This document shows, piece by piece, positions 1 through 8,527 of a stretch of 64,000 nucleotides of DNA. The position numbers were made by a program, and so were the translations under genes. The stretch is from positions 186,001 through 250,000 of the forward strand of contig JQIT01000004.1 of assembly GCA_000830255.1 (NCBI GenBank), in the 5' to 3' direction. The stretch is from Sulfuricurvum sp. PC08-66. GTDB lineage: Bacteria > Campylobacterota > Campylobacteria > Campylobacterales > Sulfurimonadaceae. Numbering within the stretch: position 1 is the first letter of the stretch; every line of letters begins with the position of its first letter. Under the pieces are notes generated by a model. That model saw only the letters and a program-made list of their open reading frames with translations, was not told the origin of the DNA and searched no databases.

Positions 1-728
1 GGACAGCCAATCCTCACCACCTCAACTCACCCACTGTCTACAATGCCGTCTTTTTTGGCGCACAATTTTGGGACGGACGTGACCCCGACCTAGAGAAACA
101 AGCCCAAGGCCCTATCCAAGCCGCTCCTGAAATGGCAGCTACCCAAGCCCACGTAGAAGCAGTGGTCAACTCTATGCCTGAATATGTCTCTGCATTCAAA
201 AAAGCGTACGGCAAAGATGTCAAAATCACCTTCGAAAAGGTCGCTGATACTATCGCTACTTTTGAGCGCACCTTGGTCACATCATCACGCTTCGATAAAT
301 TCCTCTTGGGCGATGCCAAAGCACTCTCCAAAACAGAACAAGAAGGTCTCAAAACCTTCATCGACAAAGGGTGCGCAAGCTGTCACAACGGTGTGGCTCT
401 AGGCGGTCAAATGAACGCATTTAATGTCACAGGCACCTACAAATTCAACGATGTAGGCGATTTCAAAGGCGATGCCAATGGCATGGTCAAAGTCCCCACC
501 CTACGCAATGTCACCCAAACTGCGCCCTATTTTCACAACGGAAAAGTATGGAGTCTCAAAGAGGCTGTTATCGAGATGGGACGTATCCAATTAGGTGCTG
601 AGATTAGCGACAAAGAGGCAGCCTCTATCGTGGCATTCTTGGGCGCACTTGAAGGCACCAAACCCACTATCACCTACCCCACTCTCCCTGCTAGCACAGC
701 CACTACTCCCAAACCTGACATGAAATAA
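1..728 (+). CDS. Di-haem cytochrome c peroxidase, C-terminal part
   Basis: The reading frame is open from the window edge (first full codon at base 3), so the N-terminal part including the first haem domain is missing. Near the left edge it reads NSPTVYNAVFFGAQFWDGR, the conserved segment of the MauG/CcpA peroxidase family. A CASCH haem site follows near base 370, and a distal YFHNG segment near base 530. Family members reduce hydrogen peroxide in the periplasm using c-type cytochromes. A strong terminator follows directly after the stop codon. The family call is secure; the substrate is inferred. Confidence 0.9.
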   Translation, partial: TANPHHLNSPTVYNAVFFGAQFWDGRDPDLEKQAQGPIQAAPEMAATQAHVEAVVNSMPEYVSAFKKAYGKDVKITFEKVADTIATFERTLVTSSRFDKFLLGDAKALSKTEQEGLKTFIDKGCASCHNGVALGGQMNAFNVTGTYKFNDVGDFKGDANGMVKVPTLRNVTQTAPYFHNGKVWSLKEAVIEMGRIQLGAEISDKEAASIVAFLGALEGTKPTITYPTLPASTATTPKPDMK

Positions 729-731
729 TCT

Positions 732-764
732 TCTCCTGCTTTTGCAGGGGAGATTTGCTTTTTT
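732..764 (+). terminator. Rho-independent terminator after the peroxidase gene
   Basis: The stem CTCCTGC / GCAGGGGAG with a TTTT loop starts four bases after the stop codon and is followed by a T-rich run. It closes the peroxidase transcript. The next 180 bases carry no gene and should contain the promoter of the lipoprotein pair. Confidence 0.85.
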
Positions 765-942
765 AGCTTCACACAACAAACATCTACTTTTATCACAATG
801 TAAACGAATTGTGAGCTCTTTTTTTGACGCATCGATAACAATACGATTATTATCAAATATTTTCTTTTGTTTGCCAAAAAACTACAAAGGGTTTAAGCTT
901 CGTTTACCTATTATTGGCACGAATTTTACGAGGAGATTTGAT

Positions 943-1425
943 ATGAAAAGTGTTGTTTTGTTATTTGTGCCACTTATTCTTGCATTGCTAATAAGTGGAT
1001 GTGCTTTGCCGAAAAATGCGGCTGAATTTCGCAAGGAGGTGCAATCGGGTGCTATGATGCACTCCAAGATGAGCGTGGACAGTAACCGTTCTTATACGGA
1101 TGTCGTAAAAACGCTCAAAGAGCGTGCAGAAATTTGTTTGAACCGCAGTACAAAAAGCGGTTCCATGTATACCTATTTTCATTCAACACTCTCTTTTGAT
1201 GAAAACAAAAGTGTGCTTACCCTTCAAATGTTAAATCCTATGGATCTTGTGCGTCCTGCTGACCCTTTAGGGCACTTTATGTTAGTTGCAGACTTTATCC
1301 CAAAAGATAAAAACCACACCCAAATCGATATTTACAAAATCCAACAATGGTCACATGATGTAATTACGAAGGCAATTATTGGCTGGAGCCAAGGACGCAA
1401 AGGGTGTCCAGATTTTATATATTAA
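943..1425 (+). CDS. Putative lipoprotein, unknown function
   Basis: This encodes 160 residues. The N-terminus is a lipoprotein signal with a hydrophobic stretch ending in the lipobox LISGC, so the mature protein is probably acylated and exported. The start chosen is the ATG after an AGGAG ribosome site; an in-frame upstream extension would bury the signal peptide. I recognise no domain. It is followed 15 bases later by a second lipoprotein gene, so the two are probably co-transcribed. Confidence 0.7.
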   Translation: MKSVVLLFVPLILALLISGCALPKNAAEFRKEVQSGAMMHSKMSVDSNRSYTDVVKTLKERAEICLNRSTKSGSMYTYFHSTLSFDENKSVLTLQMLNPMDLVRPADPLGHFMLVADFIPKDKNHTQIDIYKIQQWSHDVITKAIIGWSQGRKGCPDFIY

Positions 1426-1440
1426 ACACAAGGATTCACA

Positions 1441-2007
1441 ATGAAATTTCTCTTTAAAACCGCCACTCTATTGTTGTTGCTAAGTGCTTTTTTCTTCACT
1501 GGATGTGGTGCTATCATCATTCCTGCCGAAGCTTACAAAGAACCAGTAGGGAAACCTAATCTCACACTCTCAGTCGATGCAAAAATCGATAAACTCCTCA
1601 ATCTCATAGAGTTTCATCCTACTCTGCAAGTTTACACCGTTGACAATACATGCAATATAACTTCTCTTGGAGTTGTTGAGATTGCGCACGCTAAACAATT
1701 TGGACAACTTAAACTTACGGAAACAAAACAAATTACTTTACCTGAAAATCAGCTCTTACTCGTAGTGGTTGATTACTTTCGTATAGAACATCATGGTTCT
1801 GCTAGTTTTATGGAGCCTTCAAGTACTGGAAAACATTTACAGGATGATATGCTGATGTTTGTCAAAAAGGGTGAAATCCACAAAATAAATGCTTCGTATA
1901 TCGAAGGTGTATTTTACACAGAGCTTTTAAAAGTCGACCCTGCTACAGGAAAAACCAAAGAGCTTGAACATTTCCCCTTAAACAAATGCGCGAACTTTCG
2001 CTTCTAG
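1441..2007 (+). CDS. Putative lipoprotein, unknown function
   Basis: This encodes 188 residues with an N-terminal signal and the lipobox FFTGC, preceded by an AAGGA ribosome site. No domain is recognised in the mature part. It sits just behind another small lipoprotein and converges on the dehydrogenase gene on the opposite strand, with 17 bases between stop codons. The pair may act together at the outer membrane, but nothing in the sequence shows how. Confidence 0.7.
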   Translation: MKFLFKTATLLLLLSAFFFTGCGAIIIPAEAYKEPVGKPNLTLSVDAKIDKLLNLIEFHPTLQVYTVDNTCNITSLGVVEIAHAKQFGQLKLTETKQITLPENQLLLVVVDYFRIEHHGSASFMEPSSTGKHLQDDMLMFVKKGEIHKINASYIEGVFYTELLKVDPATGKTKELEHFPLNKCANFRF

Positions 2008-2024
2008 AAGCTGAAGTAAATTGC

Positions 2025-3341
2025 CTACGCCACCCTCACCACTACCGTGCCACGTCTGGCTTTGGATTGGGCGTGGCGATGGGCTTGCGCCAATGCTTCG
2101 AGTGGAAAGACTTGAGGGTCTACAACAGGCACCAAACTCCCCTCGATAAGCATCGAGGCAATTTGCTCTAGCAGTTCTTTGGTCTCTGCGCTTGGACCTG
2201 CAACGATTTTTTGCCCACGTAACACGCCCCAAAGCGGTCGTAACATATCCTTGAGCCCACCTGCGATGGCGATATAGGTGCCTTTGGGTTTGAGCAGAGT
2301 ATGAAAAGAGTCAAAATCCCCTTGCGCCACGACGGTATTGAGGACGACATCGTAGGTTTTACCCTCTTGGTGTATGTCGGTTTGCGTATAGTCGATGACC
2401 TCATCGGCGCCAAGGTTACGCACCCCATCGATATGTGATGTGCTACATACAGCGGTGACGTACATCCCCCACGCTTTGGCGATTTGCACAGCGGCACTTC
2501 CCACACTCCCCGATGCACCATTGATGAGCACGCTTTGCCCTGCTGAGAGTTTCGCCTTTTGGAAAAAATGAAGCGCCGTCATCGCCCCAAAAAGCACCGA
2601 TGCCGCCTCTTCGTGGGTGACAGTGGCAGGTTTGAGCACTACGGGTTTGTCGTGCGCGATGGTTTTATAGTGCGCATAGGTTCCTGTGCCGCTGCTCTCC
2701 ATCCCGAAAACTTCATCGCCTACCTTGAACGCTTTGACCCCTGCACCCACCGCCTCGACCACACCACTAAACACGTGCCCGATAAGCTCTTTTTTGGGGC
2801 GTTTGAACCCCAACATCACACGCGCTATCCACTTCAGACCGTGCGGTACATAGACAAAGCCACGCATATTGATATCGCCTGTTGTCACCGCAGTGGCTAC
2901 GATTTTGACCAGCAGTTCATCGCGCCCCTGCTTGGGCTTTTTCAATAAAGTCGCATGAAACACCTCTGGCTCGCCATACGTTTCGTAAATCATCGCCTGC
3001 ATCGTCTCGCCCTTGATAGGTTGGGCTTTGAGGTGGCGTCTGATTTTTTTGCGCGCAGTAAAAATCGTAGCAACTACAAGCACGACAAAAGCGACCTCGA
3101 CACTGTAAGGCACTAGCGTATAGCCCAACGCCTCCTCGATGCTCGTGCGCACATAACGCTCCAAGAGCACAAAAGAGGGAAAAATCACAAACCGCATCGT
3201 CATAATAAAAAGAAGAATAAAACCGAAGATATAGGCAGGGTGAAAATGCTTGAGAAAGGGGAAGATTTTTTGGAACCTTCGACGGCGTTTGAGGAGTGAT
3301 TGACCAAAACGGTCGGCAAGTTTTTTAAGCATTGGACTCAT
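2025..3341 (-). CDS. Membrane-anchored MDR-family NAD(P)-dependent oxidoreductase
   Basis: From about residue 114 this is a quinone-oxidoreductase-type medium-chain dehydrogenase, with a GroES-like half and a Rossmann fold marked by GASGSVGSAAVQIA. It lacks the usual structural zinc cysteines. The first 110 residues are unusual: a basic segment and two predicted transmembrane helices (about 37-60 and 82-98) precede the enzyme. Members reduce quinones or enones with NAD(P)H; the anchor would place this one on the inner membrane, facing the cytoplasm. An ATG nine bases downstream is an alternative start. Confidence 0.85.
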   Translation of the reverse strand: MSPMLKKLADRFGQSLLKRRRRFQKIFPFLKHFHPAYIFGFILLFIMTMRFVIFPSFVLLERYVRTSIEEALGYTLVPYSVEVAFVVLVVATIFTARKKIRRHLKAQPIKGETMQAMIYETYGEPEVFHATLLKKPKQGRDELLVKIVATAVTTGDINMRGFVYVPHGLKWIARVMLGFKRPKKELIGHVFSGVVEAVGAGVKAFKVGDEVFGMESSGTGTYAHYKTIAHDKPVVLKPATVTHEEAASVLFGAMTALHFFQKAKLSAGQSVLINGASGSVGSAAVQIAKAWGMYVTAVCSTSHIDGVRNLGADEVIDYTQTDIHQEGKTYDVVLNTVVAQGDFDSFHTLLKPKGTYIAIAGGLKDMLRPLWGVLRGQKIVAGPSAETKELLEQIASMLIEGSLVPVVDPQVFPLEALAQAHRHAQSKARRGTVVVRVA

Positions 3342-3388
3342 TTCGCACTGTCTTTGGGACAGCGACTGCGTGGAGTTGAAGGGCGGCT

Positions 3389-3394
3389 ATTATA
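3389..3394 (-). promoter_or_regulatory. Sigma-70 -10 element for the dehydrogenase gene
   Basis: A perfect TATAAT lies 48 bases upstream of the start codon within the gap between the ArsC-like gene and the dehydrogenase gene. No good -35 hexamer is seen. It suggests that the dehydrogenase has its own vegetative promoter and does not depend only on the upstream nif-linked operon. Confidence 0.4.
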
Positions 3395-3424
3395 GCCCGT
3401 CGTACCCTTGCAAAAAATCAGAGC

Positions 3425-3829
3425 CTACGCACAATGGTCGCTGGTGCTACTGCAACTCTCATCGATACGCGCATCGAGGCGTTGACCCAAGAGTGCTTCG
3501 ATTTTGAGCTGGTCAAAACCGCACATCTTTTGCCCTGCGATGAGCATAAGCGGTCGGCGAATGAGAATAGGCTCTCTCATGAGGGCATCGAGGGCTTGGC
3601 TAGTCGAAAAGGCGTGCGGGTCGATAAGCCCTTGGGTGATGGCAGGGGCGTTGGGATTGAACCATTGCGAGACGCTCAAATCGTGCAAATAGCTGTAGAG
3701 TTCGTCGCGGTTCATACCGTGATCAAGGAGATTGCGCTCCAAAATCATGCATCCAGCACTACGCAAGAGCGCTTTTTGGCGGGTGTTGGTAGCGCATCCT
3801 GGTTTTTCGTAGAAGATGACCATCTTCAT
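3425..3829 (-). CDS. Nitrogenase-associated ArsC-like protein
   Basis: This 134-residue protein has the thioredoxin-like ArsC/Spx fold, with a single cysteine near the N-terminus in KPGCATNTRQK and a later LIRRPLMLI segment typical of the family. It matches the nitrogenase-associated branch (the NifO-like TIGR01616 type) rather than true arsenate reductases. It is the last gene of the fprA-nifQ operon, and its start overlaps the preceding stop in an ATGA. Its exact role in nitrogen fixation is unknown; in Azotobacter the related nifO affects nitrogenase expression. An internal ATG at codon 3 is possible. Confidence 0.8.
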   Translation of the reverse strand: MKMVIFYEKPGCATNTRQKALLRSAGCMILERNLLDHGMNRDELYSYLHDLSVSQWFNPNAPAITQGLIDPHAFSTSQALDALMREPILIRRPLMLIAGQKMCGFDQLKIEALLGQRLDARIDESCSSTSDHCA

Positions 3830-4071
3830 GAGGCGTTCTCGACCAAATCTATCGCGCGGTCTTTGAGCACGTAGGTCTGAATCCCATCATCGTCGTAGCT
3901 CATGCACTCAGACAACATATCCGCCGCGAGCAGTGTATCGATAGCCTCTTGGACGCGCGCCACATCCAGCCCCAGATATTCGGCAATATCCTCGACATCG
4001 TAGAGGTTGTAGTTATCCTCGTCGCTAAGGTTGTAGATAGCTTTCATCACGCTTTTGAGTATGCGGTTCAT
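3826..4071 (-). CDS. Small acidic protein, winged-helix-like
   Basis: This encodes 81 residues preceded by a GGAGAG ribosome site. The pattern DVEDIAEYLGLDVARVQEAI resembles a short winged-helix DNA- or protein-binding fold. It overlaps its neighbours by four bases on both sides (ATGA junctions), so it is tightly coupled to the unknown 232-residue protein and to the ArsC-like protein. I do not recognise the family. Its position in the nif-linked operon is the only functional clue. Confidence 0.7.
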   Translation of the reverse strand: MNRILKSVMKAIYNLSDEDNYNLYDVEDIAEYLGLDVARVQEAIDTLLAADMLSECMSYDDDGIQTYVLKDRAIDLVENAS

Positions 4072-4766
4072 AGTCTCTCCTCGTTGAGTTTAGACAGACG
4101 TTTGTGCCATACGATACGCTGTAGTGGGTGTGTCACCACTCTATCGATATAGGTCGCAAACATCTGTGTATAAATTTCTCTGATAATGCTATGCAACTTT
4201 TGTGCTTGGTCGGATAACTCCTCCAAAAACGCCAACGCCTCTTCGATAGAGAGGCTATCGATGCGCTGTAATCGACGTTTCACCCCTGTCACAAATGCCT
4301 CATCGAGCGTAGGCGCCATCGCCAAAAGCTGTGATGCCGCGACAGGATGGGCAAATTTTTCGTTCCAAATACGACCATTTTGGACTTGGTCGTAGGCTAA
4401 ATCCCAAAATTGTGGATAGATTTCAAGCACCGCGACCAACTCCCAAAAGTCATCATCGACCATCGCGCGAAAGAGCATACGGCTTCGATTGCGCACTTTG
4501 ATACGCAACGCATCATCGGCAATGACGTGGCGGTGTAGCAGGTCGAACCGTACCTTGGGAGAGAGGCGCGAGTGGTTAAAAGCCATTATCGAGACCATCA
4601 CGTCAGGGTCGGCTACTTGTGCCTCGTGCGAACCAGAGGGTCGATAAAATGCCCACTCTAGGCGCGCCGCGACATCTTCGTGATACAAAAAGAGTGCATC
4701 ACCTCGCGCCTCGTAGTCGATGTGCTCTTGGAGTGCTTCGATTTGGGCTTTGTAGGTGAGTTGCAT
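4068..4766 (-). CDS. Unknown protein of the MoxR-VWA operon
   Basis: This encodes 232 mostly helical residues, rich in charged and aromatic side chains, with no signal peptide, membrane segment or cysteine motif. I recognise no domain. It begins three bases after the VWA gene stop and overlaps the next gene by four bases, so it is translated in the same block. In other MoxR-VWA systems the extra operon genes are often client or adaptor proteins; that role is an inference here. Confidence 0.7.
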   Translation of the reverse strand: MQLTYKAQIEALQEHIDYEARGDALFLYHEDVAARLEWAFYRPSGSHEAQVADPDVMVSIMAFNHSRLSPKVRFDLLHRHVIADDALRIKVRNRSRMLFRAMVDDDFWELVAVLEIYPQFWDLAYDQVQNGRIWNEKFAHPVAASQLLAMAPTLDEAFVTGVKRRLQRIDSLSIEEALAFLEELSDQAQKLHSIIREIYTQMFATYIDRVVTHPLQRIVWHKRLSKLNEERL

Positions 4767-4769
4767 AGG

Positions 4770-5924
4770 CTAGAGGTCAAAATAAAAGAGTTCACCGAAA
4801 CGCTCTAGACGTTTGAGGTTGCGCTTTTGATTGATGAGGAAGAGTGTCGGCAAGGTGCACGCCTTATGAATAGCAAAGAGTCCATCGCTAAGCACCAACA
4901 AAAGCGCATCGGCGCTGGCATGTTGCTCCACATAGGCGAACAGCGGTTCGATTTGGGTACCGCCATTGCCTTTGTGCATTGCGATGGTGGGCTTGGAGGC
5001 ATTGGCGCCGTAGCGCACTATCATCGAACTGTCCACGCGCTCATCGAAGGGCACCACCGTCACCTCAAAATCGCCACTCATACGCACTACACGGTCGATA
5101 ATGCCCAAGAATGTTCCAAAAACCGCCGTGCTTATACTCATCGAGCGGTCAAGGGCGATGATGATTTCCAGACGATTGCGCGCATGGGAGTAGCCTGGGA
5201 GATAGAGATTTTGGTGAATGTAGCGTCGATTGGGGCGGCTAAAATCGCTTTGCTTGTCAAAAAAGCTCTCCATCATATAGCTCTCTAGTAGCGTCTCTAG
5301 GTCGATTTTGGGTCGTGTCACCTCGGTAATCAGCTCCAAAAATGAGCTAGGAATCGCACCCGCTTTTTGCGCGGCACCTAGGGCTTGGATGATGAGGGCA
5401 TCGAGCGCTTCGATAGCCTCTTGCGCGTCGCCCTGCCCCTCCTCGATGTCGCGCTTTTGCTCTTGGGGATTATCCTCATCGGGAGTGCCTTCGCCTTCAG
5501 GATTTTCGACATAGAGAGCGTTGTAAATCTCCTCGACACTTTGGTGCAAAAATTTGGGCTCATAAACCTCATCGCTAGGACGCACCCCCACGCGCGCGAA
5601 CTCCCCCATGAGAAGATTGATAGCGATATCGCACGCGCGGTTCCACACGTTGGCTTGGCGCCCTCGCATACGTGCAGGGTGTTTGAGCAAAATATGCAGC
5701 AATATATGCCCATAGAGATATTTGCTCTCATCAGCACTGTAGCGCGTGGCGTAGGTGCTATCGACGTAGATGTGCATCCCATCGGTGACAAAAAGCGCAT
5801 TGCCCCCGTCGCGCCACACCAAGGGTAGCGAGAGCGCCAAGACGCTCAAAAAGGGGTGGTCAAAGAGAAACTGTATGCGGATTTTGGCGAGTTGCTCTTG
5901 CAACGCCCTAGAGGATGTACTCAC
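4770..5924 (-). CDS. VWA-domain protein with DUF2201-type metallopeptidase-like N-terminus
   Basis: The start chosen is a GTG with a GGAG ribosome site seven bases upstream, overlapping the MoxR gene by 17 bases; a longer ATG start at 5990 has no ribosome site. Residues about 15-130 match the DUF2201 N-terminal region, with H73-I-L-L-H77 and H82 and the WNRACDIAIN segment. The usual HExxH glutamate is replaced by Ile, so peptidase activity is doubtful. An acidic linker (about 140-170) follows. The C-terminal VWA domain has a complete metal site: D259-x-S261-x-S263, T323 and D347. Such proteins work as partners of MoxR ATPases in metalloenzyme activation. Confidence 0.85.
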   Translation of the reverse strand: MSTSSRALQEQLAKIRIQFLFDHPFLSVLALSLPLVWRDGGNALFVTDGMHIYVDSTYATRYSADESKYLYGHILLHILLKHPARMRGRQANVWNRACDIAINLLMGEFARVGVRPSDEVYEPKFLHQSVEEIYNALYVENPEGEGTPDEDNPQEQKRDIEEGQGDAQEAIEALDALIIQALGAAQKAGAIPSSFLELITEVTRPKIDLETLLESYMMESFFDKQSDFSRPNRRYIHQNLYLPGYSHARNRLEIIIALDRSMSISTAVFGTFLGIIDRVVRMSGDFEVTVVPFDERVDSSMIVRYGANASKPTIAMHKGNGGTQIEPLFAYVEQHASADALLLVLSDGLFAIHKACTLPTLFLINQKRNLKRLERFGELFYFDL

Positions 5925-6921
5925 CAAACTTCTCCAACCACGCCTCAAACGCCTCGTGGCGCGCAATGCTCTCATCTTTGAGGATGACATCTTTGACCAG
6001 CATCACCCCAAACTCTGTAGGCAGGGTGTAGCTAAAGGCTAAAAGATTTGCTTGATGCACCGCTGTAGCGTCGTAGTATTCAAGTAGCGCAGAGACCAAC
6101 GCATACAGTAGCGCAGGCTGTGTCGCATCGAGCGTAGGGAATGCCCCCTCTAGTATCGCACCCACGTCAGGCAGATGCTCATAGACCTTGACGTAGGAGG
6201 CGAACTCAAGCCCTGCGCTGTAGCCAATCGTGCCATAGACAATAGGCAAAATACGCTCTACGAGATGCCCAGCGTGTAAAACACCAGAGAGCATATGGTA
6301 GCTTCGTGGCGTGGCAAAAGCAGGATTGGCATCGTCCTCGACGACGCTTTCAGTCGATAGCAAATCAGGTCGAAAGCCCAAAAATCCAATCACAAAGGGG
6401 TGAAGCTTGGCACGAATAGCAAAAGCTTTGAAATCCTCAAAACGCGCCTCGACGCTCAAATGCACCATGCGATTAGCCAAGGGCGTGGGCAATCGAAAGA
6501 CCACCCCACGGTCGCTCATGCGGTTACCTGCACAGACAATGCGCCACCCTGCGGGCAAAACATACTCGCCCATTTTGCGGTTGAGTACTAGCTGATAAAT
6601 CGCCGCTTGGACGCTTGGCGGTGCGCTGTTAAGCTCATCGAGGAAGAGTATGCCACTGCTGTTGGGGTCTTTGGGGAAGAATACTGGGGGCATCCACACC
6701 GTCTGACCCTCGACGATGGCAGGCACACCGCGCAAATCGACAGGGTCGAGCTGTGACAAGCGCACATCGACGAGTTCCAGACCCTTGTCAGAGGCTACTT
6801 GCGCGACGATGTAGGATTTGCCAATACCAGGGCTACCGTGTATGAAGAGCGGCGTATTGGAGGCGATGAGCACATCGAGGTAGTGGATGAGTTGCGAGGT
6901 CGAGATGGTAGGTGTGGTCAT
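5908..6921 (-). CDS. MoxR-family AAA+ ATPase
   Basis: This 337-residue AAA+ ATPase carries Walker A GSPGIGKS (29-36), Walker B ILFLDELN (91-98), sensor-1 Asn133 and an arginine finger near R151. MoxR ATPases form rings that, with a VWA partner, remodel or insert metal into client enzymes (CbbQ-CbbO and NorQ-NorD are known pairs). The VWA partner lies directly downstream and overlaps it. The gene follows nifQ by 15 bases with a TAGGAG ribosome site, so it belongs to the fprA operon. The client is unknown; nitrogenase or its cofactor machinery is the natural guess from context. Confidence 0.9.
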   Translation of the reverse strand: MTTPTISTSQLIHYLDVLIASNTPLFIHGSPGIGKSYIVAQVASDKGLELVDVRLSQLDPVDLRGVPAIVEGQTVWMPPVFFPKDPNSSGILFLDELNSAPPSVQAAIYQLVLNRKMGEYVLPAGWRIVCAGNRMSDRGVVFRLPTPLANRMVHLSVEARFEDFKAFAIRAKLHPFVIGFLGFRPDLLSTESVVEDDANPAFATPRSYHMLSGVLHAGHLVERILPIVYGTIGYSAGLEFASYVKVYEHLPDVGAILEGAFPTLDATQPALLYALVSALLEYYDATAVHQANLLAFSYTLPTEFGVMLVKDVILKDESIARHEAFEAWLEKFGEYIL

Positions 6922-6936
6922 AAAAACTCCTAAAAT

Positions 6937-7275
6937 TTATGCGCTTTGCGAAATAAGACAGCGAAAACAGGTCGCTTGGTCGTCACAGGTAGCACAAGCA
7001 GGTGCTACCTCATCGATAGCGTCGTAGAGGAATTTTTTCCAGAGTTTATCCTTGGGCTTTTGGGCGCTAAGCGTAGGAAAATGCGCTTGCATAAAGTGCC
7101 CCATTTGGGTACGACTAGGCAGTCCCAAATCTTCGTAGAGGTGATGTTCTAGGAGTGATTGCGCCGCTATCCACGGCGACAAAACATCGTGTGCATGCTC
7201 ATCGATGGCGTGCAATTGCAGGAGCGCGCACACTTTGGCTTTGAGTCGTTGCAGGTCGCTGTTATTGCTATTCAA
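6937..7275 (-). CDS. nifQ: NifQ-like protein (molybdenum delivery for FeMo-co)
   Basis: The 112 residues contain the NifQ core: HLYEDLGLPSR, a FPTL segment and LWKKFLYD, ending in C-x2-C-x5-C-x2-C. NifQ carries a Mo-Fe-S cluster and donates Mo to cofactor assembly on NifEN. Two differences from classical NifQ are visible. The protein is shorter at the N-terminus, and the first cysteine of the usual C-x4-C-x2-C-x5-C motif is replaced by Glu while an extra Cys appears at the end. Translation starts at a TTG inside the fprA stop region with GGAG seven bases upstream, so it is coupled to fprA. Confidence 0.8.
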   Translation of the reverse strand: MNSNNSDLQRLKAKVCALLQLHAIDEHAHDVLSPWIAAQSLLEHHLYEDLGLPSRTQMGHFMQAHFPTLSAQKPKDKLWKKFLYDAIDEVAPACATCDDQATCFRCLISQSA

Positions 7276-8503
7276 GGGTCATCTCCACCACTTTGCCCAT
7301 CGCAATTTCGCCTAGCTCTTTGCCCCATGCGACGCATTCTGACAGCTCTTGGGCGGTCGGGATGAGCTTGATTCGCAAAGGCGCTAGAGGCAGACGAAAT
7401 TTGAGTCCGCGCATACGCTCATGCAACATCTGTGGCGCTTCACCCGTCCAGCCATACGACCCAAAGGTCGCTCCGATTTTGCCCGCACTCTCCAAAAACG
7501 CCATCGAGGAGAGCAGATCCCACGCAGGTTTGACCGCGTCACCGTTGACCGTAGGAGAGCCTACGACCACCACATCGGACTCCTCCATGAGGTCTATCAT
7601 ATTCTCCTGCTCTAACGACGCCAAATCGTACATCGATGCACGCACACCCTCGATAGAGTCGGCACCCACCATGATGCTCTGCGCCATTTTTTGGGTGTTT
7701 TCGTAGCTAGAGATATAAAACACGGAGAGCATTTTTTGACCAAATTCGTGCTTGCGAAAGCGTTTTTGACTGCTCCAGGTTTCGTAGCTATCGAGGTAAT
7801 AGTTGATATTGCTACGTAGCACAGGTCCATGCAGTGGCGCAATCAATGCGATAGCATCACAGGCGCGGTAGAGTTTGAGTGCGGCTAGGACATGTTGCTT
7901 GAAAGGGCGCATGATGTGGTCGTAGTAGTATTTGAAAGCGTAGGCAAAATCGCCCACTTGGTCATCGAAGAGTCGCTCATCATAGTAGTGACTCCCAAAA
8001 ACATCACCGCTAAAGAGTATGCCCTCCTCGACGAGATAGCTGCTCATCGTATCGGGCCAATGCAAGAAGGGCGTGCTCAAAAAGCGAATCGTTTTGTCCC
8101 CTAGGCTTATCTCTTTGCCTGTGTTAGCCACCTCAAAAGCGACATCGGTTTTGATAATGCCTTTGAGCATGAGTACGGCGCGGTGAGAGATGATGAGCTT
8201 GGCATCGGGTGCGCGACGCATCAGCTCCTCGAGGGCGCCAGAGTGGTCGGGTTCTAGATGATGCAGTACGATGTAGCGTATCTCATCGTAGCTACACAGC
8301 CGCTCAACGCGCGCGAAAAAATCGTCGCTAAACTCACGCTTGACCGTATCCATAATGGCTACGCCTGCGCTACCACGTACGAGATAGCTGTTGTAAGAGC
8401 TACCGTTGGCGGTCTTCATGATGATATCGAAGGTGCGGATTTTGGGGTCAAACGCCCCTGTAAAATAGACACCCTCGCCAATAGGCACTATCGCATCAAG
8501 CAT
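7268..8503 (-). CDS. fprA: Flavodiiron protein (FprA/A-type flavoprotein)
   Basis: The 411 residues form the standard two-domain enzyme. The metallo-beta-lactamase-like diiron domain has the ligands H82-x-E84-x-D86-H87, followed by His, Asp and His near 148, 167 and 228. A flavodoxin-like FMN domain begins near 260. Such proteins reduce O2 to water, or NO to N2O, in the cytoplasm. It heads an operon that continues through nifQ, moxR, the VWA gene, two unknown genes and the ArsC-like gene. A sigma-54-type promoter lies 26 bases upstream, so its likely job is to remove oxygen while nitrogenase is made. Confidence 0.92.
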   Translation of the reverse strand: MLDAIVPIGEGVYFTGAFDPKIRTFDIIMKTANGSSYNSYLVRGSAGVAIMDTVKREFSDDFFARVERLCSYDEIRYIVLHHLEPDHSGALEELMRRAPDAKLIISHRAVLMLKGIIKTDVAFEVANTGKEISLGDKTIRFLSTPFLHWPDTMSSYLVEEGILFSGDVFGSHYYDERLFDDQVGDFAYAFKYYYDHIMRPFKQHVLAALKLYRACDAIALIAPLHGPVLRSNINYYLDSYETWSSQKRFRKHEFGQKMLSVFYISSYENTQKMAQSIMVGADSIEGVRASMYDLASLEQENMIDLMEESDVVVVGSPTVNGDAVKPAWDLLSSMAFLESAGKIGATFGSYGWTGEAPQMLHERMRGLKFRLPLAPLRIKLIPTAQELSECVAWGKELGEIAMGKVVEMTLE

Positions 8504-8527
8504 CGTGGCTCCTTATAGAGCGCAGGA

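Noticed and set aside
915-930. TGGCAC-N5-TTACG before the first lipoprotein gene, like a sigma-54 promoter
   Set aside because: The -12 GC is missing, and the site ends only 12 bases before the ATG, overlapping the space needed for the ribosome site.
3434-5828. Long open frames on the + strand opposite the ArsC-like and VWA genes
   Set aside because: They are antisense shadows of well-supported minus-strand genes, with no ribosome sites or recognisable domains.
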